A DNA stretch of 64,000 bases, from positions 62,001 to 126,000 of the forward strand of contig CAVWPI010000016.1 of NCBI GenBank assembly GCA_963756895.1. The letters are read 5' to 3'. The DNA comes from DASUAS01 sp963756895 (GTDB taxonomy: Bacteria > Actinomycetota > Acidimicrobiia > IMCC26256 > DASPTH01). The notes beneath the pieces were generated by a model. That model ran no database searches. It saw only the letters and a program-made list of their open reading frames with translations, and had not been told where the DNA came from. Below are positions 8,925 to 15,666 of this stretch, piece by piece; position 1 is the first letter of the stretch; every line of letters starts with the position of its first letter. The translations under genes were made by a program, and so were the position numbers.

Positions 8925-9338
8925 ATGGCATCCATCACGAAGAACATCGAAACCTCCGCTCCGGTCCGAGACGTGTGGCCCGCGATACGCGACATCGGCG
9001 CACTGCACACACGACTCGTCCCCGGTTTCGTCGTCGACACCGTCATCGACGGCAACGCACGAATCGTCACGTTCGCGAATGGCATGGTGATACGCGAGCC
9101 GATCATCACCATCGACGAGGAACACGACCGCCTGGTCTGGTCGGCAGAAGGTCCACAGTTCGAGCACTACAACGGTTCAGCGCGAGCGATCGAGCAAGCC
9201 GACCACACAACGGTCGTCGAATGGATCGCGGACTTCAAACCCGACGAGCTCGCGGACGTCGTTGACGAGATGATGACCGCTGGAGCCGCAGCGATGAAGA
9301 TCGCGCTCGACAGTCTCGTGGCACCCAGTGTCGGATGA
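8925..9338 (+). CDS. SRPBCC family protein
   Basis: A 137-residue single-domain START-like protein: SITKNIETSAPVRDVWPAI, then HTRLVPGFVVDTVIDG, a typical strand ITIDEEHDRLVWSAEG, and VEWIADFKPDELADVVDEMM near the end. GAGGAG overlaps the end of the MerR gene and sets ATG 8925. Probably in one transcript with the MerR/GyrI regulator. A hydrophobic ligand is likely from the fold, identity unknown. Converges on the PhyH gene 20 bases downstream. Confidence 0.8.
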   Translation: MASITKNIETSAPVRDVWPAIRDIGALHTRLVPGFVVDTVIDGNARIVTFANGMVIREPIITIDEEHDRLVWSAEGPQFEHYNGSARAIEQADHTTVVEWIADFKPDELADVVDEMMTAGAAAMKIALDSLVAPSVG

Positions 9339-9358
9339 CGCAGTCAAACCCGAGGCGC

Positions 9359-10243
9359 TCAGAACGCCAGCGGTGTGAAGCCGTCGGGAAACCGACTCGG
9401 GGCGAAGAACCACGTGATCATGAGGTCTCGATGGGGTGCGCGCAACGCGCGTGAACCCGAGCGATGAACGGTCAGCTCGTCGAAGAGGAGTGCATCACCG
9501 GCCCGGAGGGCTGGTTCGACGTACGGGCGACCCGCGAGCAGTTGCGAGACAGCCTCTTTCATCGTCTTCGTCTTGGGGTCCGAATGAAGCCCGCGTTCTG
9601 GAGTGACGACGTGGTCGACCCGCCGTGGGACGAAGCTGAGACTCGGGCCCTCATGACCGCAGTCATCGAGCGCCGTCCACACGCTGAGCGCGGCGCAGAT
9701 GCCGTAGAACTGTCCATCCTGGTGCCAGCCGAGACCAGAGTCTTCGCCGCTGACTCGACGAACGACGATGCGGTTGGCCGCGGCAACCGGCGGCTCCTCC
9801 AGATAGTCCCGGACGACGTCGACGAGTCCCGACGACTCGTACGCGCTCGCCACGCCCGCCACCATCGCATCGACCTCGGCCGACACCGGCAGGACCACCT
9901 GGAGCGAGTCCGGATGAAGGTGGGCCCGGACCCGTGTCACCGCCCCCTCGTCGAGCAGGCCGCGTACGACGAGACTGCCGTGATGATGCAGCGCGCTGGC
10001 CACACATGTGGCCGACAGATCGCGCGCTTGGACCTCCGGGACACCTCGTTCCCCTGGAAACAGGTCCCCGACGCGATTCGCCGGAGCGCCTGAGCGGCCA
10101 GCGGCGGCGACCCGTGCTTCCCCGACGGCCGCCCGTTCCTCCACCCTTGCGTCAGTCGGGACTGACGCGACGAGCACGCGGTTGCCGACCTCCTGCTCGG
10201 TCCCCGCAGCACCTTCGCGTTTCCGTTGAAACGACCAGCGCAC
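9359..10243 (-). CDS. Phytanoyl-CoA dioxygenase (PhyH) family protein
   Basis: A 294-residue Fe(II)/2-oxoglutarate oxygenase-like protein. The metal-binding HxD is in GLGWHQDGQFYGI, and the distal His and the 2-oxoglutarate Arg are in ELTVHRSGSRALRAPHRD. The segment VWTALDDCGHEGPSLSFVPR is also family-typical. Homology seems to begin only around residue 70 (VQARDLSATCVASALHHHG). The first 60-70 residues are low-complexity, so the real start may be further inside. Substrate unknown. It converges with the SRPBCC gene at 9338. Confidence 0.75.
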   Translation of the reverse strand: MRWSFQRKREGAAGTEQEVGNRVLVASVPTDARVEERAAVGEARVAAAGRSGAPANRVGDLFPGERGVPEVQARDLSATCVASALHHHGSLVVRGLLDEGAVTRVRAHLHPDSLQVVLPVSAEVDAMVAGVASAYESSGLVDVVRDYLEEPPVAAANRIVVRRVSGEDSGLGWHQDGQFYGICAALSVWTALDDCGHEGPSLSFVPRRVDHVVTPERGLHSDPKTKTMKEAVSQLLAGRPYVEPALRAGDALLFDELTVHRSGSRALRAPHRDLMITWFFAPSRFPDGFTPLAF

Positions 10244-10370
10244 CGGGCGCTCCGTTCTACCTCGGCATGGCCGCCCTGGCTATATCGCCCACGTCTTCGC
10301 CGTCAAGTCAGAAGGTTGCGGACCGGACGGATCACGATCGTCATCTGAAAGCCCCTCTGAGTCTCCCGAC

Positions 10371-10398
10371 TTGACGCATACCGATATGGGAATATGAT
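10371..10398 (+). promoter_or_regulatory. Promoter of the ArsR-SRPBCC-DHFR operon
   Basis: TTGACG (10371-10376) and TATGAT (10393-10398) are 16 bases apart, each one mismatch from consensus. Transcription would begin at or next to GTG 10405. The spacer contains CATA-N4-TATG and a further ATAT repeat, a plausible ArsR operator overlapping the promoter. Confidence 0.6.
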
Positions 10399-10404
10399 GG
10401 AGCC

Positions 10405-10746
10405 GTGGCACGCGGAGCGACGACGTCGGACGTCTTCAACGCGATCGCCGAGCCGCAGCGTCGGGAGATCCTGGTGCTGCTGCGGGCGGGTGAGCGGCCG
10501 GTGACCGAGTTGGCCCAGGAGTTGGGGATGACCCAGCCGGGGGCGTCCAAACACCTGCGGGTACTCCGGGAGGTCGGGCTGGTGCGGGACCGCAAGGCGG
10601 GCAAGCAGCGCCTGTACGGCCTCGACGCCCGCGGGCTGCGACCGGTCCACGAGTGGAGCGGCGGGTTCGAGCGCTTCTGGAACGAGAGCTTCGACCGGCT
10701 GGACGCATACGTGCAGGGCCTCGAACAGGCCAGGCAGGAGGAATGA
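10405..10746 (+). CDS. ArsR-family transcriptional regulator
   Basis: A 113-residue regulator: FNAIAEPQRREILVLLRAGE, then RPVTELAQELGMTQPGASKH (recognition helix) and the wing LVRDRKAGKQRLYGLD. This is the SdpR-like subgroup normally found in front of AHSA1 genes. It has no metal-site cysteines. GTG 10405 is only two bases after GGAG, but the strong -10 at 10393-10398 makes a leaderless start likely. It ends in an ATGA overlap with the SRPBCC gene, and probably represses the whole operon. Confidence 0.87.
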   Translation: MARGATTSDVFNAIAEPQRREILVLLRAGERPVTELAQELGMTQPGASKHLRVLREVGLVRDRKAGKQRLYGLDARGLRPVHEWSGGFERFWNESFDRLDAYVQGLEQARQEE

Positions 10747-11246
10747 CGACTGCCGACCGCGAGATCGTGATCTCCCGCGTCATCAGTGCCCCACGGGAGT
10801 TGGTGTTCGAGGCGTTCACCGAGGTGCGGCACCTGTCGCGGTGGTGGGGCCCGGAGGGGTTCACCACCGCGACGCGGGCGTTCGAGTTCCGTGTCGGCGG
10901 GGAGTGGGACTTCGTGATGCACGGACCGGACGGCACCGACTACCAGGAGTGGATCTCCTGGACCGAGATCGCCCCGCCGGAGCGGATCGTGTTGCTCCAC
11001 GGTGAGGCCCGCGGCGACCCGAACGCCTTCGTGTCGGTCCTCACGTTCGCGCCCGACGGCGCGGCGACCCGCATCGAGATGCGCACGGTGTTCCCGACCA
11101 AGGAGCTGCGCGACGAGGCGGTCGAGCAGTACCACGCGATCGAGGGTGGCCAGCAGACCCTGGGCAACCTGGCTGCCTACGTCGCCGCCGGCATTCAGAA
11201 GGGAAGCGGTCAGAAGAGAAGCGTTCGGAAGGGAGTGGAGGGCTGA
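10743..11246 (+). CDS. SRPBCC (AHSA1-like) domain protein
   Basis: A 167-residue AHSA1-type protein: EIVISRVISAPRELVFEAFT, then HLSRWWGPEGFTT, RVGGEWDFVMHGPDG and VSVLTFAPDGAATRIEMRTVF. The C-terminal extension is short and Lys/Arg-rich. It overlaps the ArsR gene by ATGA and the DHFR-like gene by one base. The conserved trio (regulator, SRPBCC, DHFR-like reductase) is widespread in actinobacteria, but its shared substrate is unknown. Confidence 0.87.
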   Translation: MTTADREIVISRVISAPRELVFEAFTEVRHLSRWWGPEGFTTATRAFEFRVGGEWDFVMHGPDGTDYQEWISWTEIAPPERIVLLHGEARGDPNAFVSVLTFAPDGAATRIEMRTVFPTKELRDEAVEQYHAIEGGQQTLGNLAAYVAAGIQKGSGQKRSVRKGVEG

Positions 11247-11866
11247 TGGCCGGGACAGTGTTCTTCAGCGTGTCGATGTCGCTGGACGGGTTCATCGCGC
11301 CCGAGTCCATGTCGGACTTGATGGGGCAGCAGTGGATGGAACTGCAGCAGTGGCTGTTCCCGCTGCAGTTCATGCGGGAGAACCTGAAGCTCGGCGACGG
11401 CGGCGAGGAAGGGCGCGACAACGACATCGCGCGGGAGACGTTCGAGCGCACCGGCGCGAGCGTGATGGGCAAGCGCATGTTCGAAGCCGGCGAGCAGGCG
11501 TGGCCGGAGGAGGCACCGTTCCACACCCCGGTCTTCGTCGTGACGCACGAGAAGCGCGAACCCTGGGAGCGGCCGGGTGGGACCACCTTCCACTTCGTCA
11601 ACGACGGCATCGAGCCCGCGCTCGACCAGGCCCGCGAGGCCGCCCACGACCGGGACGTTCGCATCGCCGGTGGCGGTGCGACGATCCTGGAGTACGTGAA
11701 CGCGGGCCTGATCGACCAGTTCTCGATCGCGCTCTCACCCGTCCTGTTCGGCTCTGGAATCCGCCTGTTCGAGGGTGTGGACGCGGGCCGCGTAGCCCTG
11801 GAGCCGGTCGGCGCGGAGCCCTCGCCAAGGGTGACGCACCTGACCTACGCCGTCCGGGAGCGCTAG
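11246..11866 (+). CDS. Dihydrofolate reductase family protein (RibD C-terminal-like)
   Basis: A 206-residue NADPH-dependent reductase-fold protein: VFFSVSMSLDGFIAPES at the start, TGASVMGKRMFEAGE, a nucleotide-binding loop DRDVRIAGGGATILEYVNAGL, and LSPVLFGSGIRLFEG near the end. It is longer than the second copy at 40995 by a short insertion around residues 30-60. GGAG lies nine bases upstream of the ATG, which overlaps the previous stop by one base. Not a folate DHFR by sequence; the substrate is unknown. Confidence 0.85.
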   Translation: MAGTVFFSVSMSLDGFIAPESMSDLMGQQWMELQQWLFPLQFMRENLKLGDGGEEGRDNDIARETFERTGASVMGKRMFEAGEQAWPEEAPFHTPVFVVTHEKREPWERPGGTTFHFVNDGIEPALDQAREAAHDRDVRIAGGGATILEYVNAGLIDQFSIALSPVLFGSGIRLFEGVDAGRVALEPVGAEPSPRVTHLTYAVRER

Positions 11867-12454
11867 CTCGCCGGTTGGATGTTCGGGTTCAGGCGCAGGA
11901 TGTTGTCCGGGTCGTAGCGACGCTTGATCGCGGCCAGCCTGGTGTAGGTCGTGCGTCGCCCTCGTCGCCGAGGAAGCCGGCGTAGGCGCCGTCGGTGTGG
12001 GGGGCGATCGTGTTCCAGAACGCTTCGGTCCATCGCCGCCAGGCGTCGCCAATCCGTGTCCGTGCGCGCTGGAGTTGTACACGCCCCAGGTCAGACCGGC
12101 TTCGGCCGATGCCACGCGGTGCTCGCGATCGATGGCGAGTCGCTCCATCGCCGACAGGTCGACGACGAGCCCGAGATCGGCCGTGCCGTAGCCGCTCGGG
12201 CTGTGTCCGCCGCCGCGCACCGCAACCGGTAGTCCGTAGGTCCGGGCAAAGTTGAGGGCCGCGATGACGTCCGGGACCTGGTGTGGACGGACGATCAACG
12301 CCGGGTGACGGTCGACGGCCGCATTCCAGACTCGACGTGCCGAGTCGTATTCGTCATCGCCGGGCTGGATCACCGTCCCCCGCACCCGCGCTTCGAAGGA
12401 ACGGACCACGGCTTCGGAAAGGCCCTGCATCTCCCAACCGGTCCGTGCGCTCAT
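11863..12454 (-). pseudogene. FAD-linked oxidase (BBE type) with large internal deletion
   Basis: The N-terminal 140 residues are a normal FAD_binding_4 start: HPALIVRPHQVPDVIAALNF, the flavin-linking RGGGHSPSGYG, and GLATPGG. The chain then jumps directly into the C-terminal BBE region in another frame: WRRWTEAFWNTIAPH, GAYAGFLGDEG and, after one more shift, KRRYDPDNILRLNPN up to the stop at 11863. Around 250-300 residues normally present are absent. The junction lies in a 16-base stretch (12036-12051) that codes for ATPGG in one frame and GDAWR in the other. That suggests deletion between short direct repeats, or an assembly collapse. Confidence 0.75.
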
Positions 12455-12543
12455 GATCGTCACCTCGCCGCGAAAGGGACGTGCCCTCCACAGGTTGGAG
12501 CCGCGAGCGCGCCGCTCCTATCCCAGATCCCTGGTGAATGGCG

Positions 12544-13464
12544 TCAGGGCGTCAGCACGACCTTTCCCGGGATGTGCTTGGTGGACTTGGCCATGAAGGC
12601 CTCGCGGGCGTCCGCCATCGGGAAGACGGCGTCAACCTGCGGGCGCAGCGTCCCGTCGTCGACGAGTCGAGTGATCTCGCGGAGCTGTGCGCCGTTCGCG
12701 TCGCGCACGAAGTCCACGATGCGGATGTCGCTGCGCTCTCGGGGCGGCGGCGCCATGATCGTGACGAGGGCTCCGCCAGGCTTGACGAGCGCCGCCGACC
12801 GAGCGAGCACCTCGCCGCCGATGATGTCGTAGACGAGGTCGACCTGGCCGATGGCCTTCTCCCAGCCGTCGTGTTCGCAGTCGACGAACTCGGCGCCGAG
12901 GTCGAGCACGCGTTGACGCGCGTTGGCGCGACCGGTTCCGATGACGTGAGCACCGGCCCACCGGGCGATCGCCACTGCCATCGAGCCCACCCCGCCGCCG
13001 GCACCGTGGATGACGACCGTCTGGCCCGACTCGAGATGACCGTGGTCGAAGAGTGCCTGCCACGAGGTGAGCGCGGCCTGCGGGATGGCGGCGGCCTCGA
13101 CGAAGTCGACGCTGGTCGGCTTCGGCGCCAAACTGCGGACCTCGATGGCGACGTAGTCGGCGGCCCAGCCGTCGCGGTAGCCGTCGATGAGGCCGTACAC
13201 CTCGTCGCCCACCGACATGCCTGCGGCTCCGTAGCCGAGCTCGACCACGACGCCCGATCCTTCGTGGGCCGGGATCCGCCATCCCCGATCATGTCCCGCG
13301 CGATCGGTCGAGAGCGGCCACATCAGCTCGGTCGGTGTGAAGCTGGCGGCACGCACCTCCACGAGCGCGTCGCCGATCGCGGGCTGGGGATCGGGGGCGT
13401 CCTCGTACACGAGACCATCGATCCCCTCGAAGCCCTTCGGTTCCAAGATGCGTACGGCCTTCAT
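12544..13464 (-). CDS. NADP-dependent quinone/alcohol oxidoreductase (MDR superfamily)
   Basis: A 306-residue medium-chain reductase without structural zinc. GroES-like N-terminus (EVRAASFTPTELMWPLS, AHEGSGVVVELG), then the substrate entry ASWQ-like motif (AALTSWQALFDHG) and the Rossmann loop VVIHGAGGGVGSMAVAIARW. The ending IPGKVVLTP is typical of quinone-oxidoreductase-like members. ATG 13464 has AAGGAG five bases upstream, better than an upstream in-frame ATG at 13488. Substrate unknown. Monocistronic as far as I can see. Confidence 0.87.
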   Translation of the reverse strand: MKAVRILEPKGFEGIDGLVYEDAPDPQPAIGDALVEVRAASFTPTELMWPLSTDRAGHDRGWRIPAHEGSGVVVELGYGAAGMSVGDEVYGLIDGYRDGWAADYVAIEVRSLAPKPTSVDFVEAAAIPQAALTSWQALFDHGHLESGQTVVIHGAGGGVGSMAVAIARWAGAHVIGTGRANARQRVLDLGAEFVDCEHDGWEKAIGQVDLVYDIIGGEVLARSAALVKPGGALVTIMAPPPRERSDIRIVDFVRDANGAQLREITRLVDDGTLRPQVDAVFPMADAREAFMAKSTKHIPGKVVLTP

Positions 13465-13555
13465 GGGTGTCTCCTTCCACTTCAGCAATTCCTACCCATA
13501 CGACGAACGCGACATCGCCGAATCGACAGCTTCAGCAACCTCGGGCACCGTCCCG

Positions 13556-14332
13556 TCACGCAGCTGCGGGAAGTGGCGTGCTGCGGCGATAGATCGCCAG
13601 CGCGAGCGAGTACGACACGATCAAGATGCCAGCGGCCCAGGCGAAGGCGAGCCCGACGTCGGCGCCGGCCCTGCCGTCGATGAGCAACGAGCGCATGGTT
13701 TCGATGATCGGTGTCATCGGCTGGTGCGCGGCGAATCCCCTCATCCATGACGCCATGGAATCGGTCGGGACGAACGAGGGGCTGATGAAGATCAGCAGGA
13801 ACAGCACGTAACTGAAGGCGCCGGCGCCTTCCGGCGTCTTGGCCAGCAGGCCGAAGACCATGGCCAGCCAGGTGGTCGCCAACGTGAAGAGCGTCAGCAG
13901 GGCGACGAACGCGAGCCAGGCGGCGACGTCGGCTTCCGCGCGGAAGCCCACGATGAACGCGACCACGACCACGATGGAGCAGGAGAAGAGATTGGACAGC
14001 GTCGACGAGACGGCCTGTCCACTGAGGACGGCCGAGGGCGCCACCGGCATGGTCCGGAACCGGCTGATGATCCCCTGTTGGAGGTCCGTGCTGAGACGCA
14101 CCGCGGCGTACGCGATGCCGCTCAGCACCGTCAGGATCAAGACCCCGGGAGTGATGAAGTCGACGTAGTCGATCGAGCCGGTCTGCTTCTCGAGTGCGCC
14201 GCCGAACACGTAGACGAACAACAGCAGCATTCCGATCGGCATCACGACGACCGTGATGATCGTGTCGACGCTTCGCGTCGTGTGGCGGAGGCTTCGCTTC
14301 GTCATGGTCCAGGTGTCAGTGAGCGCGCGCAT
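13556..14332 (-). CDS. ABC-2 type exporter permease (DrrB-like)
   Basis: A 258-residue permease with six predicted helices: MPIGMLLLFVYVFGGALEKQ, the TPGVLILTVLSGIAYAAV pair, LFSCSIVVVVAFIVGF and others. Between helices it carries ISRFRTMPVAPSAVL, the ABC-2 signature. The segment LLIFISPSFVPTDSMASWM matches DrrB-type transporters. The start ATG 14332 lies 17 bases inside the end of the ATPase gene, so translation is coupled. With that ATPase it forms a daunorubicin-resistance-like exporter; the substrate is unknown. Confidence 0.87.
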   Translation of the reverse strand: MRALTDTWTMTKRSLRHTTRSVDTIITVVVMPIGMLLLFVYVFGGALEKQTGSIDYVDFITPGVLILTVLSGIAYAAVRLSTDLQQGIISRFRTMPVAPSAVLSGQAVSSTLSNLFSCSIVVVVAFIVGFRAEADVAAWLAFVALLTLFTLATTWLAMVFGLLAKTPEGAGAFSYVLFLLIFISPSFVPTDSMASWMRGFAAHQPMTPIIETMRSLLIDGRAGADVGLAFAWAAGILIVSYSLALAIYRRSTPLPAAA

Positions 14333-15299
14333 GACGCTCCTCCTTCGCTTCGTCCAGGATCTTGAAGAACACGTCGTCGAGCGTCGGTGACTGTCGGAGG
14401 AATCCGGTCGCCTCGATCCCGGAGTCCTTGAGCCGGATGAACATGTCGGCCATCTCGGCCACCGAGCCGGTGGTGGCAACCACGAGCTTCGAGTTCACCT
14501 GCCTGACGTCGAGCCGCTCGCCGAGCGCTCGCTGCGCGGCCGACAGTTGCTCGACGTCGTCGAAGTCCAGTTCGACGACCCCGCTCGGCACCATGGCCTT
14601 CAGCTCGTCGGGTGTCCCGCGGGCCACGATTCTGCCGCCGTGGAGGATGGCGACCTGGTCGGAGAGACGGTCGGCCTCCTCGAGGTACTGCGTGGTCAGG
14701 AAGACGGTCGTTCCCTGCTCGACCAACTGCCGGATCGTCGTGTACATGTCGGTCCGGCTCTTGGGATCGAGCCCGGTCGTCGGCTCGTCGAAGAAGATGA
14801 TGGGTGCGCCGCCCACGAGGCTCATGGCGATGTCGAGCCGTCGCTGCATCCCGCCCGAGAAGGTGAGCAGGCGGCGGTCGGCGGCCTCCTCGAGATCGAA
14901 CCGGTCGAGGAGCTCGGCCGCGGTCTGACCGGCATCGGCGACGTGGCGCAGCTCGCCGATCAGCACCAAGTTCTCGCGCGCGGTGAGCAGGTGGTCCACC
15001 GCCGCGAACTGTCCCGTGACGCTGATGTGCTCACGGACGTCGGAGGGCTGTTCGGTCACGTCGAATCCCGCCACGCTCGCGGTGCCCCCGTCGGCCTCGA
15101 GCAACGTCGTCAGGATGTTGATCGTGGTCGTCTTGCCCGAGCCGTTGGCGCCGAGCAGCGCGAAGACCGTGCCTCGTCGGACGGTGAAGTCGATGCCGTC
15201 GAGGACCGTCGTCTTACCGAACGACTTGCGCAGACCGGCGACGGCGATGGCATCGTCGACACCGTGCGCACTATCGGTCGTCTCGAATTGGACGCTCAT
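14316..15299 (-). CDS. ABC transporter ATP-binding protein (DrrA-like)
   Basis: A 327-residue ATPase of the DrrA group. Walker A is GANGSGKTT, the signature is FSGGMQRRLD, and Walker B is IIFFDEPTTGLD, followed by the H-loop region where TTQYLEEADRL replaces the usual His with Gln, as is common in DrrA proteins. The C-terminal 90 residues form the usual DrrA extension. GGAGG five bases before ATG 15299 fixes the start. It is followed by the permease with overlap and preceded by a small gene 24 bases away. Confidence 0.9.
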   Translation of the reverse strand: MSVQFETTDSAHGVDDAIAVAGLRKSFGKTTVLDGIDFTVRRGTVFALLGANGSGKTTTINILTTLLEADGGTASVAGFDVTEQPSDVREHISVTGQFAAVDHLLTARENLVLIGELRHVADAGQTAAELLDRFDLEEAADRRLLTFSGGMQRRLDIAMSLVGGAPIIFFDEPTTGLDPKSRTDMYTTIRQLVEQGTTVFLTTQYLEEADRLSDQVAILHGGRIVARGTPDELKAMVPSGVVELDFDDVEQLSAAQRALGERLDVRQVNSKLVVATTGSVAEMADMFIRLKDSGIEATGFLRQSPTLDDVFFKILDEAKEERHARAH

Positions 15300-15323
15300 G
15301 GCTGCCTCCGGTGTGAGTCGTGG

Positions 15324-15593
15324 TCATGCCGACGCGTCCTTGACTCGCCGGACGAGATCGTCGTGCGGGAACTCACCGAGATGGACGGATGCCAGGCCGT
15401 ACGCGCGAGCGGACTCGCCGGCGACCGCGAGGCAGACGACCTCGACTTCCTGTCGATCGCGACGTGGAGACGACACCGCGACGGTCGATGCGCGCGATGC
15501 CAACCTCGCCGCGTCGGTGATCTGGTGGCGCGTGTACGCCTCCCAGGCCAGGACGGCGATTTCGTGGGGGGAGAGGGGGTCATCGTCGGGCAC
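15324..15593 (-). CDS. Small hypothetical protein, first gene of the exporter operon
   Basis: An 89-residue protein, mostly helical, containing LSPHEIAVLAWEAYTRHQIT near the start and ending in HDDLVRRVKDASA. I recognise no family. Support for it being real: plausible codon use, a GTG start with AAGG eight bases upstream, a stop only 24 bases before the ATPase start, and divergent arrangement with the AfsR-like regulator (74 bases between starts). There is no signal peptide or membrane helix. It could be a small accessory or regulatory protein of the exporter. Confidence 0.5.
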   Translation of the reverse strand: MPDDDPLSPHEIAVLAWEAYTRHQITDAARLASRASTVAVSSPRRDRQEVEVVCLAVAGESARAYGLASVHLGEFPHDDLVRRVKDASA

Positions 15594-15652
15594 ACCACGA
15601 CCTTGGCCGAAGGGCCTGTCGGGAGCCTTGCAACGCGCTGACAGCCGTGCCC

Positions 15653-15658
15653 TACCGT
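15653..15658 (+). promoter_or_regulatory. Possible -10 box for the AfsR-like regulator
   Basis: TACCGT fits the TAnnnT pattern and lies eight bases before GTG 15667, as expected for a leaderless transcript. No clear -35 box was found. Confidence 0.3.
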
Positions 15659-15666
15659 GGAGCCCC

